From positions 744,001-808,000 of the forward strand of contig NC_014393.1 in NCBI RefSeq assembly GCF_000145275.1: a DNA stretch of 64,000 nt, in the 5' to 3' direction. Shown here piece by piece: positions 28,108 to 37,677 of this stretch. Numbering within the stretch: position 1 is the first letter of the stretch; each line of letters begins with the position of its first letter. The position numbers and the translations under genes are program-made. The notes under the pieces are model-generated. The model saw only the letters and a program-made list of their open reading frames with translations. It was not told where the DNA came from and searched no databases. The DNA is from Clostridium cellulovorans 743B (GTDB lineage: Bacteria; Bacillota; Clostridia; Clostridiales; Clostridiaceae).

Positions 28108-28419
28108 TCTGGACCTTGAAAAATCAACACAGTTATATTTTCGTATTAGAAAAAGCCTTGAAGGATTAGTTGTTAGCATAACATTGTATACGATATTATT
28201 GTATACGATATCATTTTCGGGTGAAGGTAAGAGTCTGTTAGTTATTGATTAATTTATATCGAAAAATTACTGGAGTAATAAGTTGTATTCATATTGAGTT
28301 CGACATAAATTACACCAAAGCTAAATTTATACAATTTTATATGCATAGTTATATTAAACTAAGATTTCACAATAAAAAATATATAAATTAATGGTTATAT
28401 TGATTTTTCAAGGTCCAGA
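28108..28419. repeat. 312-bp segment with 20-bp perfect terminal inverted repeats
   Basis: TCTGGACCTTGAAAAATCAA (28108-28127) and its exact complement (28400-28419) enclose 272 bp of noncoding DNA. No transposase and no clear target duplication were seen. Inside, ATTGTATACGATAT occurs twice in tandem around 28190-28213. Confidence 0.75.
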
Positions 28420-28637
28420 CATTGTCACTAAACTGAAAAGTTTGACATATTCAGTTTAATTTTACTCCATTGAAAGAAATAAATCAAGATTTAAACACAA
28501 TTGACATTATTTTCAGTAAAGGTAGATCAGTATAAATTCAATTTGGAATCTTACAAGAAGTAAGAATTAAATTTATAAATAATAAATTTTTTATGGTAAA
28601 ATATCGATATATTATAAACACAAGGAAAGGTGAGACT

Positions 28638-29798
28638 ATGAAATTTCTTCATTTAGGAGATTTACATATAGGAAAGATTATTAACAATTTTTCTATGATA
28701 GAAGATCAAAAGTATATTTTGGATAAAATTTTAGAGGTTTTAATTGAAAGAAAGCCTGATGCTTTAGTTTTGGCTGGGGACATATATGATAGAAGCTTTC
28801 CACCAACAGAAGCAGTAATGGTTCTTAACAATTTTCTTAGTAAGGTAGTTCTAGAGCACAATATATCTGTAATGGCTGTAGCCGGTAATCATGATAGTGG
28901 AGATAGGCTACATTTTGGTAGCGATATTTTATCGAATTCAGGTTTATATATAGAAGGGGTTTTTAATAGGGAAGTTAAAAAGATTAGGTTAATGGATGAA
29001 CATGGACCAGTAAATTTTTATCTTCTACCTTTTGCTGATTCTCCAGTGATTAGAGAAGCTTTAGCGGATAAAGAAATTAAGAACTTAAACCAAGGGATGG
29101 AAGCAGTTCTAAAAAAAATTTATGAGACTATGGACGGGGAGGAGAGAAATGTTCTTATAACTCATGGCTTTGTAAGAGGGAAGGAACCATTATTAGAAAG
29201 TGAATCAGAAAGACCTTTATCTATTGGCGGTACTGATTATGTAGATATTGAAAGTTTTAATAGATTTAATTATACAGCTTTAGGGCACCTTCATGGACCT
29301 CAGAGAGTAGATAGGGAGGGGAAAATACGATATTCTGGATCTCTGCTAAAGTATTCATTCTCGGAAGAAAATCATAAGAAGTCTATAGCTATGGTGGAAC
29401 TTGATAAAGATGGTAATACACAGGTGGAATTAATAGAGGTTAAGCCAAGACGTGATATGAGAACCATAAAAGGAGAACTAACAAAGTTATTAGACCCTAG
29501 GGTTTATAAGGCTGTTAATACGGAAGATTATTTAAGAGTGGTTCTTATAGATGAGGGTGAACTTATTGAGCCTATGGCGAAGCTAAGAGAGGTCTATCCT
29601 AATGTTATGGTATTGGAACGAGAGAGAATAAGGGGAGAAGAATTAGTAATTACTGAATGTGGAAAGAACCCTAGAGAAAAATCGAAGCTAGAATTATTTG
29701 AAGATTTTTATGCTTTTCATACAAGTAATCCTCTTTCAGAAGAAAAAAGGAATCTTATAGCTAAAATCATTGAGGATGTAGAAAAGGAGAGTATATAA
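28638..29798 (+). CDS. sbcD: Exonuclease SbcCD subunit D (Mre11-like nuclease)
   Basis: 386 residues. The metallophosphoesterase motifs of Mre11/SbcD are all present: GDLHIGK (residues ~6-12), LVLAGDIYDRSFPP, VAGNHDSGDRL, ITHGFVRG and YTALGHLHGPQ. With SbcC it forms an ATP-dependent nuclease that opens hairpins and trims blocked DNA ends. The ATG at 28638 follows AAAGGTGAG; an in-frame ATG at 28593 would add 15 residues that do not look conserved. It abuts sbcC without a gap. Confidence 0.97.
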   Translation: MKFLHLGDLHIGKIINNFSMIEDQKYILDKILEVLIERKPDALVLAGDIYDRSFPPTEAVMVLNNFLSKVVLEHNISVMAVAGNHDSGDRLHFGSDILSNSGLYIEGVFNREVKKIRLMDEHGPVNFYLLPFADSPVIREALADKEIKNLNQGMEAVLKKIYETMDGEERNVLITHGFVRGKEPLLESESERPLSIGGTDYVDIESFNRFNYTALGHLHGPQRVDREGKIRYSGSLLKYSFSEENHKKSIAMVELDKDGNTQVELIEVKPRRDMRTIKGELTKLLDPRVYKAVNTEDYLRVVLIDEGELIEPMAKLREVYPNVMVLERERIRGEELVITECGKNPREKSKLELFEDFYAFHTSNPLSEEKRNLIAKIIEDVEKESI

Positions 29799-32700
29799 AT
29801 GAGGCCAGTAAAACTTGTGCTTAGTGCTTTTGGACCTTATTCAGGTGTGACAGAGATAGACTTTACACTTTTAGGTGATAAAAATATATTTTTAGTTACT
29901 GGTCCTACAGGTTCAGGAAAGACAACTATTTTTGATGCTATATGCTACGCTTTATATGGTGAAACTAGCGGAAACATGAGAAGTGGAAAAGAACTTCGAA
30001 GTGATTTTATAGATGAAAAAGAAAATCATCTTACCTATGTAGAATTTATATTTAATGTTAAAGGCGAAGACTACTATATAAAAAGAGTCCCTCAACAAAT
30101 GAGAAAAAAACTTTCAGGCTCTGGAGAAACTATGCAAAATGCAACTATCGAGCTAAGAAAACTAGCTAAGGATGAAAAACCATTAACTAAAGATGGGGAT
30201 GTAAAAAAATCCATAGATGAAATAATGGGGATAAATGCTGAGCAATTTAGAAAAATAATTATGATACCTCAAGGAGATTTTAGAGATTTTCTATGTGCTA
30301 GCACAAAAGAGAAGGAAACTATTTTAAGAAAGATATTTAATACGGAACCTTTTAAGCGGATTCAAGATAAGCTTGCGTTAGGTGAAACTAAAATAAGAAA
30401 TACAGTAAATGAACTTACTTTAGGACTTCGAGAAACTTTTAGTCTTGTAGACTGTGGCGATAATAATAATTTAAAAAATTTGATTATTAATAGAGCAACT
30501 ACTGGTGAGATCGTGGATCTTTTAAAAGAACAGCTTTTAAAAGATATAAATGAAGAAAATAAACTTAAATTATCAATTGAAGAACTTGATAAAGTTAAAG
30601 AAGAAAAGTTAAAAGTTATAAATGAAATAATCGAGACAAATAAAAAGTTTGATCAAAAAGAAGAAATCAAAAAGCTTCTTACAGGGCTTATGAATAAGAA
30701 ATCAGAGATTATTGAAAAAGAGAAGCTTTTAGATAGTGGTATCAAAGCTCAAAAGCTTTTACCTTTTGAAAAGAGTTATATAGAAAGAAAACAAGAACAA
30801 GCTCAAGTGATGTTAGCTAATGAAAAAGGACAGAAGGATTTAGATGATGCAAAAGTAAGATTTTTAAGGGCTGAAGAAGAACTTAAGGGGATTGAAAATT
30901 TAAAATCTGCAACAGATGAAAAGAAAGAAAGCTTTGTCAAGCTTACAGAATGGCTAAAGGAAGTTGAACTTTTAGAGGAAAAAAAGAATGCCATTAATAA
31001 AAGTAGTAGTGTTCTTGAAAGATATAGAACTCAGCTAAAGAATGAAAAAGAAAATATAATATCTATAGAAGGCATAATAGAAACTTTATTAAGAAAAGAA
31101 AAATTTATAGATGAAAATAAGCTACAACATCAGAAGATAATATTTAAGTATAAGGAAATGGAAGAAAACCACAAGCTTCTGGGGGAACTATACAAGCTTT
31201 CAAAATTTATTGTTGAAAATAAACAAGTGGTAAAGGAAAGTAGTGACAAGTTAAAGGCTTTAGAAGAAAACTTGGTTAAAGATAAAAGAGTCTATGAAGA
31301 AAAAAATGATTTTATTATAAATAGTTCATCTATTTTACTAGCAAGAGAACTAGTAGAAGGAGAACCATGCCCTGTCTGTGGTTCAAAGGAGCATCCTAGC
31401 CCAAGATTAGTAAAGGGAGACATTCCTACAAAGGAGGAAATGAGAGCATTAACCTCCGAAATAGATAAAAAACAAAGGGATATTATAGGTTTATCTGCTG
31501 TGATTAATGAACTTCAAGGTAAGATTTTTGCATCTATGGAAACTCTTAAGCAGAAAAATAATGAGCTTATAGTAAGAAAGCTTTTGGTAGAAGGTTTAGA
31601 TATATATGATTATGATAATGTTATAGCGCCAGTTGGGAAAAATATTGCTAAAAATAAAGAACAGTTGAGGGCCCAAAAAGAAGAATTAGAAAAAGAGATA
31701 GATAAAAGTAAGCATTTAACAGAAGAGATAGATAAAAATAAGGGATTACTAAAGGGAGCGAAAGAAAAAGAAACAAAACTGAACGACTTAATACTAGAAG
31801 TATCTTCAAAGCTTGCAAAAGAACAAGAGGCGCTTCAAGGAATATATCTAAGAGTACCTAAGGAATATCATGAAATTACTTCACTTAGTAAGGCTATAGA
31901 AATTTTAGATAAGGAAATAAAGAATAATGAAATTTTAATGGAAAAGCTTCAGAATCAATATAATGATTGCAAAACATATTTAGAAAAGGCCATTTCAACA
32001 AAGGAAATATTGGAGAAAAATTTAGAGGTAGCCACTTCTCAACTTGAAAATACATATAAACAATTCGAGATAGAGCTATTAAAGTTATTTGAAAATGCAG
32101 AAGAATATAAATTGGCTAGTGGTACAATAAACGAAATAGAACGATTGGAACTTGAAATAAGGGAATATAACGATGCAATTAAATTAAATAATGATATATA
32201 TATGAATTTAGAAAAAGAACTTGGAGAAGCTAAAAAAGTTGATGTGACTGTTTTAGAGGAAGAAATAAATATGATTAAAGGTCAAATAGAAGATATGAGA
32301 ACTATGAGAGACGGTATTTCTTCTAGGCTTAAAAGAAACAGAGATATTCTAAACTCGGCTCTAGAGAAAACAGAAGCTATTAGGACCAAAGAAGAAGAAT
32401 ATAAGATATTAGGTGAACTTGCTAACCTGGCTCTTGGAAAAGGTGCAGAAAAGGTTACCTTTGAAACCTTTGTACTTGGTAATTATTTTGATGATGTAAT
32501 AGCTAGTGCTAATATAAGGCTTATGAAAATGACAGGGGGAAGATTTTATCTTGTAAGGCGAGAGGAAGAGGGCAGTTCTAGAGGTAGAAAAGGTTTGGAT
32601 TTAGATATTTTTGATAATTATACAGGAAAAGCTCGTCCGGTAAATACTTTATCAGGAGGAGAGAGTTTTAAAGCGGCATTAGCTTTAGCTCTAGGATTAT

Positions 32701-32942
32701 CTGATGAAGTTCAAAATAACTCAGGAGGAATAGAGCTTAATACTATGTTTATAGATGAAGGTTTTGGAACCCTAGATTCAGAGTCATTGGATAACGCAAT
32801 AAGATGTCTGTTAGACCTTGAAAAAAGTGGGCGTCTTGTGGGCATAATATCGCACGTAGATGATTTAAAAGAACGAATTACCTCACAATTGCAGATTAAA
32901 GTAAATGCCAAAGGTAGCAGTGCTGAGTTTAAAGTATGGTAG
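29799..32942 (+). CDS. sbcC: Exonuclease SbcCD subunit C (Rad50-like ATPase)
   Basis: 1047 residues, the usual length. Walker A GPTGSGKTT (~36-44) and Q-loop IPQGDFRDF at the N-terminus, long coiled coils, a zinc hook CPVCGSKEHP at ~527, and the C-terminal ABC signature TLSGGESFKAALALALGL with Walker B MFIDEGFGTLD. It is the SMC-type partner of SbcD. The ATG at 29799 follows directly after the sbcD stop codon, and the Shine-Dalgarno AAGGAG lies inside sbcD, so the two are translationally coupled. Confidence 0.97.
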   Translation: MRPVKLVLSAFGPYSGVTEIDFTLLGDKNIFLVTGPTGSGKTTIFDAICYALYGETSGNMRSGKELRSDFIDEKENHLTYVEFIFNVKGEDYYIKRVPQQMRKKLSGSGETMQNATIELRKLAKDEKPLTKDGDVKKSIDEIMGINAEQFRKIIMIPQGDFRDFLCASTKEKETILRKIFNTEPFKRIQDKLALGETKIRNTVNELTLGLRETFSLVDCGDNNNLKNLIINRATTGEIVDLLKEQLLKDINEENKLKLSIEELDKVKEEKLKVINEIIETNKKFDQKEEIKKLLTGLMNKKSEIIEKEKLLDSGIKAQKLLPFEKSYIERKQEQAQVMLANEKGQKDLDDAKVRFLRAEEELKGIENLKSATDEKKESFVKLTEWLKEVELLEEKKNAINKSSSVLERYRTQLKNEKENIISIEGIIETLLRKEKFIDENKLQHQKIIFKYKEMEENHKLLGELYKLSKFIVENKQVVKESSDKLKALEENLVKDKRVYEEKNDFIINSSSILLARELVEGEPCPVCGSKEHPSPRLVKGDIPTKEEMRALTSEIDKKQRDIIGLSAVINELQGKIFASMETLKQKNNELIVRKLLVEGLDIYDYDNVIAPVGKNIAKNKEQLRAQKEELEKEIDKSKHLTEEIDKNKGLLKGAKEKETKLNDLILEVSSKLAKEQEALQGIYLRVPKEYHEITSLSKAIEILDKEIKNNEILMEKLQNQYNDCKTYLEKAISTKEILEKNLEVATSQLENTYKQFEIELLKLFENAEEYKLASGTINEIERLELEIREYNDAIKLNNDIYMNLEKELGEAKKVDVTVLEEEINMIKGQIEDMRTMRDGISSRLKRNRDILNSALEKTEAIRTKEEEYKILGELANLALGKGAEKVTFETFVLGNYFDDVIASANIRLMKMTGGRFYLVRREEEGSSRGRKGLDLDIFDNYTGKARPVNTLSGGESFKAALALALGLSDEVQNNSGGIELNTMFIDEGFGTLDSESLDNAIRCLLDLEKSGRLVGIISHVDDLKERITSQLQIKVNAKGSSAEFKVW

Positions 32943-32986
32943 AATTAAAGGGAGTTATGTATTTTTTAGGTTTTATATTGAAAAAC

Positions 32987-33015
32987 TTGGATACATTAAT
33001 AGATTAGTGTATAAT
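32987..33015 (+). promoter_or_regulatory. Sigma-A-type promoter of the first signal peptidase gene
   Basis: TTGGAT (32987-32992), 17-bp spacer, TATAAT (33010-33015), ending 29 bp before the start codon. It implies that lepB is transcribed separately from sbcDC. Confidence 0.65.
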
Positions 33016-33044
33016 TAATAACAGAATAAAAGTTGGAGGAAATT

Positions 33045-33659
33045 ATGAGTAATTTCGAGGAAAAAGATTTTAATGAAAAAAAAGCAAACGAAGAGGAAGT
33101 AAATCAAAAGGAAACAAATAAAGAAGTAGTAAATGAAAAAAATTCTAGTCTAAAGAAAATTCTAATGGATTGGATAGTTCCATTTATGGCAGCGCTAATT
33201 TTTGCTGCTCTAATCAATAAGTTTGTATTCTTTAATATTAAAGTACCAACGGAATCGATGTATCCAACAATTAAAGTTAATGATAGACTTTTGGTTACTA
33301 AAGTGTATAAGCCTGAAAATCTTGAAACAGGAGATTTAATTGTGTTTGATAGCGAGGAAACTGGTGATAAGCTAATAAAGAGACTTATTGGAAAACCTGG
33401 AGATTCAGTAGAAATAGCAGATGATGGAACCGTATCTGTGAATGGAACAGTTCTAAAAGAAGATTATGTGAAAAATCCTGGTGGAAAATCAAGTGTTAAA
33501 TATAAAGTACCAGAAGGCTGTTATTTTGTTTTAGGTGACAACCGTTCAAACTCTTTTGATAGTAGATACTGGAGCAAGAGTAGTTTTGTTAAAGGCGAAG
33601 ATATTCTAGGAAAAGCACAATTTACTATTTTCCCTTTTAATAGAATGGGAACAGTTTAA
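33045..33659 (+). CDS. lepB: Type I signal peptidase, copy 1
   Basis: 204 residues. A highly charged Glu/Lys/Asn N-terminal extension (~1-38) precedes a single membrane anchor (~43-66). The catalytic Ser is in VPTESMYPTI and the Lys in KLIKRLIGKPGD; the C-terminal GDNRSNSFDSRYW box is intact. It cleaves signal peptides of secreted proteins. Start at ATG 33045 with GGAGG 5 nt upstream; the TTG at 33033 overlaps that site. A terminator separates it from a close paralogue just downstream, which lacks the charged extension. Confidence 0.95.
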   Translation: MSNFEEKDFNEKKANEEEVNQKETNKEVVNEKNSSLKKILMDWIVPFMAALIFAALINKFVFFNIKVPTESMYPTIKVNDRLLVTKVYKPENLETGDLIVFDSEETGDKLIKRLIGKPGDSVEIADDGTVSVNGTVLKEDYVKNPGGKSSVKYKVPEGCYFVLGDNRSNSFDSRYWSKSSFVKGEDILGKAQFTIFPFNRMGTV

Positions 33660-33683
33660 TATTCTTTTACATGGCAAAGATAG

Positions 33684-33738
33684 ATAAAGAAGTATCTTCC
33701 TTTATGGTTTTAAAAGAGATACTTCTTTATTTTTTTTA
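33684..33738 (+). terminator. Intrinsic terminator after lepB copy 1
   Basis: ATAAAGAAGTATCT (33684-33697) pairs perfectly with AGATACTTCTTTAT (33717-33730), followed by a run of T. Confidence 0.92.
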
Positions 33739-33847
33739 TATTTTCATCAAGCTATATATAACTATTAATTTTAATTAATGTAGTAGAGATAAGTTGGATA
33801 AGTTGTATGGTTACTGTATAATTTATAATAGGGAAAGGGTGAAGAAT

Positions 33848-34372
33848 ATGAAAAAATCTAATGCTAAAGAGTTTATAATGAATTGGGTAATACCATTTAC
33901 ATTAGCTTTCATTTTTACTCTTTTTGTGAAAAAGTTTGTGTTTTTCAACATTAAGGTGCCAACAGAATCAATGTATCCAACTATTAAAATAGACGATAGA
34001 CTTTTAGTTACGAAAGTGTATAATCCGAAGAATCTTTCAACAGGAGATTTAATTGTATTTACTATCCCAGAGTACGATAAAAAGCTTATTAAAAGACTTA
34101 TAGGAAAACCAGGTGATGTAGTAGAAATAACAAAGGATGGTAAGGTTTCGGTTAATGGAGAAGCTTTGAAAGAGGATTATGTAAAAAATCCTGGTGGAAA
34201 AGAGGGGGTTACATATACAGTGCCTGAAGATTGTTACTTTGTATTAGGAGACAATCGAGCTTGTTCCTTTGACAGTAGAGAGTGGGTACAAAGTAACTTT
34301 GTCAAAGGTGAAGATATTTTAGGAAAAGCACAATTTACTATATATCCTTTTGATAGAGTAGGTAAGGTTTAA
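33848..34372 (+). CDS. lepB: Type I signal peptidase, copy 2
   Basis: 174 residues, closely similar to the copy just upstream through the anchor and catalytic core (FFNIKVPTESMYPTIK with the Ser; KLIKRLIGKPGD with the Lys; GDNRACSFDSREW). It lacks the charged N-terminal extension. The ATG at 33848 follows AAAGGGTG. The tandem arrangement indicates a local duplication; the two may differ in regulation or substrate preference. Its own terminator lies downstream. Confidence 0.95.
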   Translation: MKKSNAKEFIMNWVIPFTLAFIFTLFVKKFVFFNIKVPTESMYPTIKIDDRLLVTKVYNPKNLSTGDLIVFTIPEYDKKLIKRLIGKPGDVVEITKDGKVSVNGEALKEDYVKNPGGKEGVTYTVPEDCYFVLGDNRACSFDSREWVQSNFVKGEDILGKAQFTIYPFDRVGKV

Positions 34373-34421
34373 AGTAGCCTCCATAATCATTATATAAAAG
34401 TTATCATAATAAATAGAAATA

Positions 34422-34462
34422 AAGAAACTGTATTCTTTTCTAAGTATGTACAGTTTCCTTAT
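34422..34462. terminator. Bidirectional terminator
   Basis: GAAACTGTA (34424-34432) pairs with TACAGTTTC (34449-34457) between the convergent lepB copy 2 and sigma-like genes, with A-rich and T-rich flanks. Confidence 0.75.
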
Positions 34463-34467
34463 TTTGT

Positions 34468-35022
34468 TTACTGCATTAGCTTACGTATCTTTTTAAGAAG
34501 CCTTTCTTTTTGTTTTCGAAGAGTCGAGTAATTAATGTTATGAACTTTTGAATAATCTAATAATGAATTATCCTTAAAATAAATCCAATCTAAAATTTCC
34601 AATTCTTCAGGAGTCAGTGTTTTAAGGACAATCTTTAACTTTTCTAGATTGAATTTTAGTTCTACTGAGTTTTCTATAGAAAACTCATCTTTAAGACCAT
34701 CCATAATAGAAATACCATCACCAGTTTCCTTATATAAACTTTCAGTATAATTATCTCTAGCCTTTTGTCTTATTAGGTAACTTAAATTATTTCTTATAGC
34801 ATTAGTAACATATGTAGTAAAATTATTATTTCCTAATTTGTATTTTTCTATAGCTTTAAGAAGTGAAAGACTACATATTTGCATTAAGTCTTCAAACTCG
34901 TAGTCTTTTAAATATGTAAGCTTACATTGTTTAAGCATGAAAGGTCTATAGTTTAGTAATAATGTTTCTATACTTTTTTCATCTTTTTCTTTCGCCTTTT
35001 TTACTAGGATTTCTAAGTGCAT
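34468..35022 (-). CDS. Sigma-70 family RNA polymerase sigma factor (small)
   Basis: 184 residues. Region 2 is recognisable: a helix with YEFEDLMQICSLSLLKAIEKY, then NNFTTYVTNAIRNNLSYLIRQKAR. Region 4 is the C-terminal HTH LTPEELEILDWIYFKDNSLL...YSTLRKQKERLLKKI. There is no region 1.1 or 3. It resembles the group of small clostridial sigma factors (ECF or the TcdR/UviA-like group), but I cannot assign one. A Shine-Dalgarno AGGGGGG lies ~7 nt before the ATG. No adjacent anti-sigma gene. It is divergent from helD with 514 bp between. Confidence 0.8.
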   Translation of the reverse strand: MHLEILVKKAKEKDEKSIETLLLNYRPFMLKQCKLTYLKDYEFEDLMQICSLSLLKAIEKYKLGNNNFTTYVTNAIRNNLSYLIRQKARDNYTESLYKETGDGISIMDGLKDEFSIENSVELKFNLEKLKIVLKTLTPEELEILDWIYFKDNSLLDYSKVHNINYSTLRKQKERLLKKIRKLMQ

Positions 35023-35536
35023 AATTATTCCCCCCTATAACTTAATTTTAGAGAATGAAGTTTTCGATTAATAACCTCATTGTCTTTGAATACATAATAA
35101 CCTTAAGTGGTATAATAAATTAAAAACTCACTTATTAAAAAGTTGAAGAAAAATTTATTGTCTTAGTAAAAAAAGTTAATGAAAATCTTTTAAACAAGCA
35201 TTAATGGACAAAAAATAAACTAGAAACAAAAAAAATGTTAATTTTATGGTAAAATATGTATAAGAACGATTGTGGTGAAAGGTATAGATTTAGATATTGA
35301 AAAAGGTACAGGAAATAAGGGAGAAAAGCTCTAAGTTTTTCTAAGGTTCACAGGGTAAATAAAAAATGCTAGAATTATATTTATCACAAAAGGAAATTAT
35401 ATTAAGAATATTTTGATCCTAATTGTATTTATAGATTTAGGAACTATTTATTTTTGAGGGATGCATAAAGGTATTGTGATATATTCTGATAGTTGGTTAT
35501 GAGATAAAAATTCATGGACAAGGAGATTTTGCATAA
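35023..35536. other. 514-bp divergent intergenic region
   Basis: Promoter region for the sigma-like gene and helD. A TATGGTAAAAT extended -10 occurs near 35247. The transcribed leader before helD is ~270 nt with a possible AGAAAA/TTTTCT hairpin near 35320-35341; no known riboswitch core was recognised. Confidence 0.45.
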
Positions 35537-37654
35537 ATGGATGATAAAGAAATAGAGTTACAACAACTGGTGGAAGAAGCTCATTTAAAGAGCACTATAG
35601 CAGAATTAAAACAAGAACTTTTAAAATATATAGATAAAAGAAAAAATGTAACAAAGAATATCCTTGAATATAGACAAAAAGCTTTAGAGCATTATGAAGA
35701 TGATGAGGACAAGGTTGCAGAGTATTTTGACCACGAAACCTACGTATTAGAAAAATCCTTTGTTGCTATTGATAGAAAAATAAAGGAACTTACAATTCTT
35801 ACTCCATCTCCTTACTTTGGAAGAGTAGACTTTATAGAAAGCGACGGTGAGGAAGAGACTATTTACGTAGGAAGATTTGGAGTAGTTAATGAAGATACCT
35901 TTGAACCTATAGTAGTAGATTGGAGAGCGCCAATAGCAACAATGTTTTATGCAGGAAAATTGGGAAAGACTCAATATAAATCGCCAGTAGGAATTGTAGA
36001 TACAGATATTCTGCTAAAAAGACAATTCATAATTAAAAAGGAAAAGCTTGAAGGAATGTTTGATTCAGCTGTTGATGTAAAGGATAATATACTTCAAGAG
36101 ATTTTAAGTAAGAATTCAAGTAGTGAAAAGCTAAAAGACATCATAATGACCATTCAATCAGAGCAAGATAATATTATTAGAAGACCAAGAGAAAAAACTG
36201 TCATTGTTGATGGGGTTGCAGGAAGCGGAAAAACTACGATTGCCCTTCATAGAGTAGCATATCTTTTGTATAACTTTAGAGAAGCTTTGCAAGATAAGGT
36301 TCTGATTTTAGGACCAAATAATATTTTCATGGAGTACATATCAATGGTATTACCTACATTAGGAGAAGTAGGGGTAAACCAAAAGACCTTTAAAGAATTT
36401 GCTTTAGATCATCTAGATATCGATGAAACTAAGATTATAGACATAAATAGTTACATGACTAAGGTCTTAGAAAATGATGAAGAATTTATGAAGCAAGTCC
36501 TTAGAAAAGGCTCGCCAAGATTTATAGAAGAATTAGACCAATTAATTGAGAACTTGGATAAGAACAATCCTTTAGCAGCAGTAAACTATTTTGATAGAGA
36601 AGTAGTGGCTCTAGAAGAAGTTCAAGATATGTTTAGAAACTACTATAAAGATATGCCTTTATACAGAAGGAACAAGAAAATTAAGAGAATAATATATACA
36701 AAGCTTAGAAATGTAAGAGATGAAAAAGTAAGAGAAATTGAAAAAGCATATCAAGATAAGATTAAAAATTCAACACCAGAAGAATTAAAGCTTAATGTCA
36801 CTAATTATGCTTATGAAAGAAAGCTTGCTATAGAAGAGGCTATAATTGAGGTTATCAATACGAAAAAAACCATGACATGGCTTAAGTCAACAGATGTATA
36901 TGAAATATACCATGAATTCATAGGTGGAGAATTTTATACAAATGAAGACTTAGCAGCTCTTTTATATTTGCGTATAAAATTAGAGGGAATAAAAGCAGAG
37001 AAAGAAATTAAGCATGTTATAATTGACGAAGCACAGGATTATGCGTTACTTCAATTCAAGGTTATAAAGGAACTTACTAAATGCTACTCTATCACTATCG
37101 TTGGTGATACAAATCAAAGAATAGTTCCTGTAGAACAAAATATAGCTATGACCGATTTAGCAATATCGGGGCTAGATATAGAAGAATATAGCTTAAATAA
37201 AAGCTACAGATCAACTCAAGAAATAATGGAATATGCAAACAGTTATTTGAGAGATGATAAAATAGTTCCTCTAGTAAGAAATGGTGAAGAGGTAATAAGC
37301 TATGAGGCTTATGATGATGAAGATTTAATAGCAGCAATAGAGGATTCTATAGAAGAATTTGAAGAGAAAAAATATGAAAGTGTAGCTATAATAACGAAGA
37401 GTCTAGAAGAGACAAAAAAAATAGGAGGACTTCTAAAATCCTTTGATTATATAAAAGTTTATGACAGTGAAGAGCTTATATATAAAGGTGGAAATATAGT
37501 TATTCCTTCTTATCTTGCTAAAGGATTAGAATTTGATGGAGTTATTTTAATAAATACTCATAATAAAACAACTGATCTGGATAGTAAGTTAAGTTATGTT
37601 ATGTCGACAAGAGCTTTACATGGCTTAAGAGTGATAGAAGATAGAAGAAATTAA
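35537..37654 (+). CDS. helD: RNA polymerase recycling motor HelD (UvrD-like helicase)
   Basis: 705 residues. An N-terminal coiled-coil arm (~1-90) leads into the HelD-specific segment YFGRVDFIE...VVDWRAPIATMFYAG, then the ATPase: Walker A DGVAGSGKTTIALHRVAYLL (~225-245), motif II VIIDEAQDY, motif III IVGDTNQRI and a C-terminal RecA-like domain ending VMSTRALHGL. HelD proteins bind RNA polymerase, push arms into its channels and release stalled polymerase. AGGAG lies 11 nt before the ATG. The polysaccharide deacetylase gene follows after 23 bp and probably shares the transcript. Confidence 0.93.
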   Translation: MDDKEIELQQLVEEAHLKSTIAELKQELLKYIDKRKNVTKNILEYRQKALEHYEDDEDKVAEYFDHETYVLEKSFVAIDRKIKELTILTPSPYFGRVDFIESDGEEETIYVGRFGVVNEDTFEPIVVDWRAPIATMFYAGKLGKTQYKSPVGIVDTDILLKRQFIIKKEKLEGMFDSAVDVKDNILQEILSKNSSSEKLKDIIMTIQSEQDNIIRRPREKTVIVDGVAGSGKTTIALHRVAYLLYNFREALQDKVLILGPNNIFMEYISMVLPTLGEVGVNQKTFKEFALDHLDIDETKIIDINSYMTKVLENDEEFMKQVLRKGSPRFIEELDQLIENLDKNNPLAAVNYFDREVVALEEVQDMFRNYYKDMPLYRRNKKIKRIIYTKLRNVRDEKVREIEKAYQDKIKNSTPEELKLNVTNYAYERKLAIEEAIIEVINTKKTMTWLKSTDVYEIYHEFIGGEFYTNEDLAALLYLRIKLEGIKAEKEIKHVIIDEAQDYALLQFKVIKELTKCYSITIVGDTNQRIVPVEQNIAMTDLAISGLDIEEYSLNKSYRSTQEIMEYANSYLRDDKIVPLVRNGEEVISYEAYDDEDLIAAIEDSIEEFEEKKYESVAIITKSLEETKKIGGLLKSFDYIKVYDSEELIYKGGNIVIPSYLAKGLEFDGVILINTHNKTTDLDSKLSYVMSTRALHGLRVIEDRRN

Positions 37655-37677
37655 TTAATAAAAACAGGGGGAGTTAT

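Larger units (their letters stand above)
27809..28637. other. 829-bp noncoding region rich in repeats
   Basis: The longest noncoding stretch of the window. From left to right: a TTGATT-rich tract (27883-27940), palindromic repeat E (28002-28092), and a 312-bp segment bounded by 20-bp inverted repeats (28108-28419) that contains a tandem GTATAC motif. It ends with the sbcD leader. No frame with a ribosome binding site. Confidence 0.7.
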
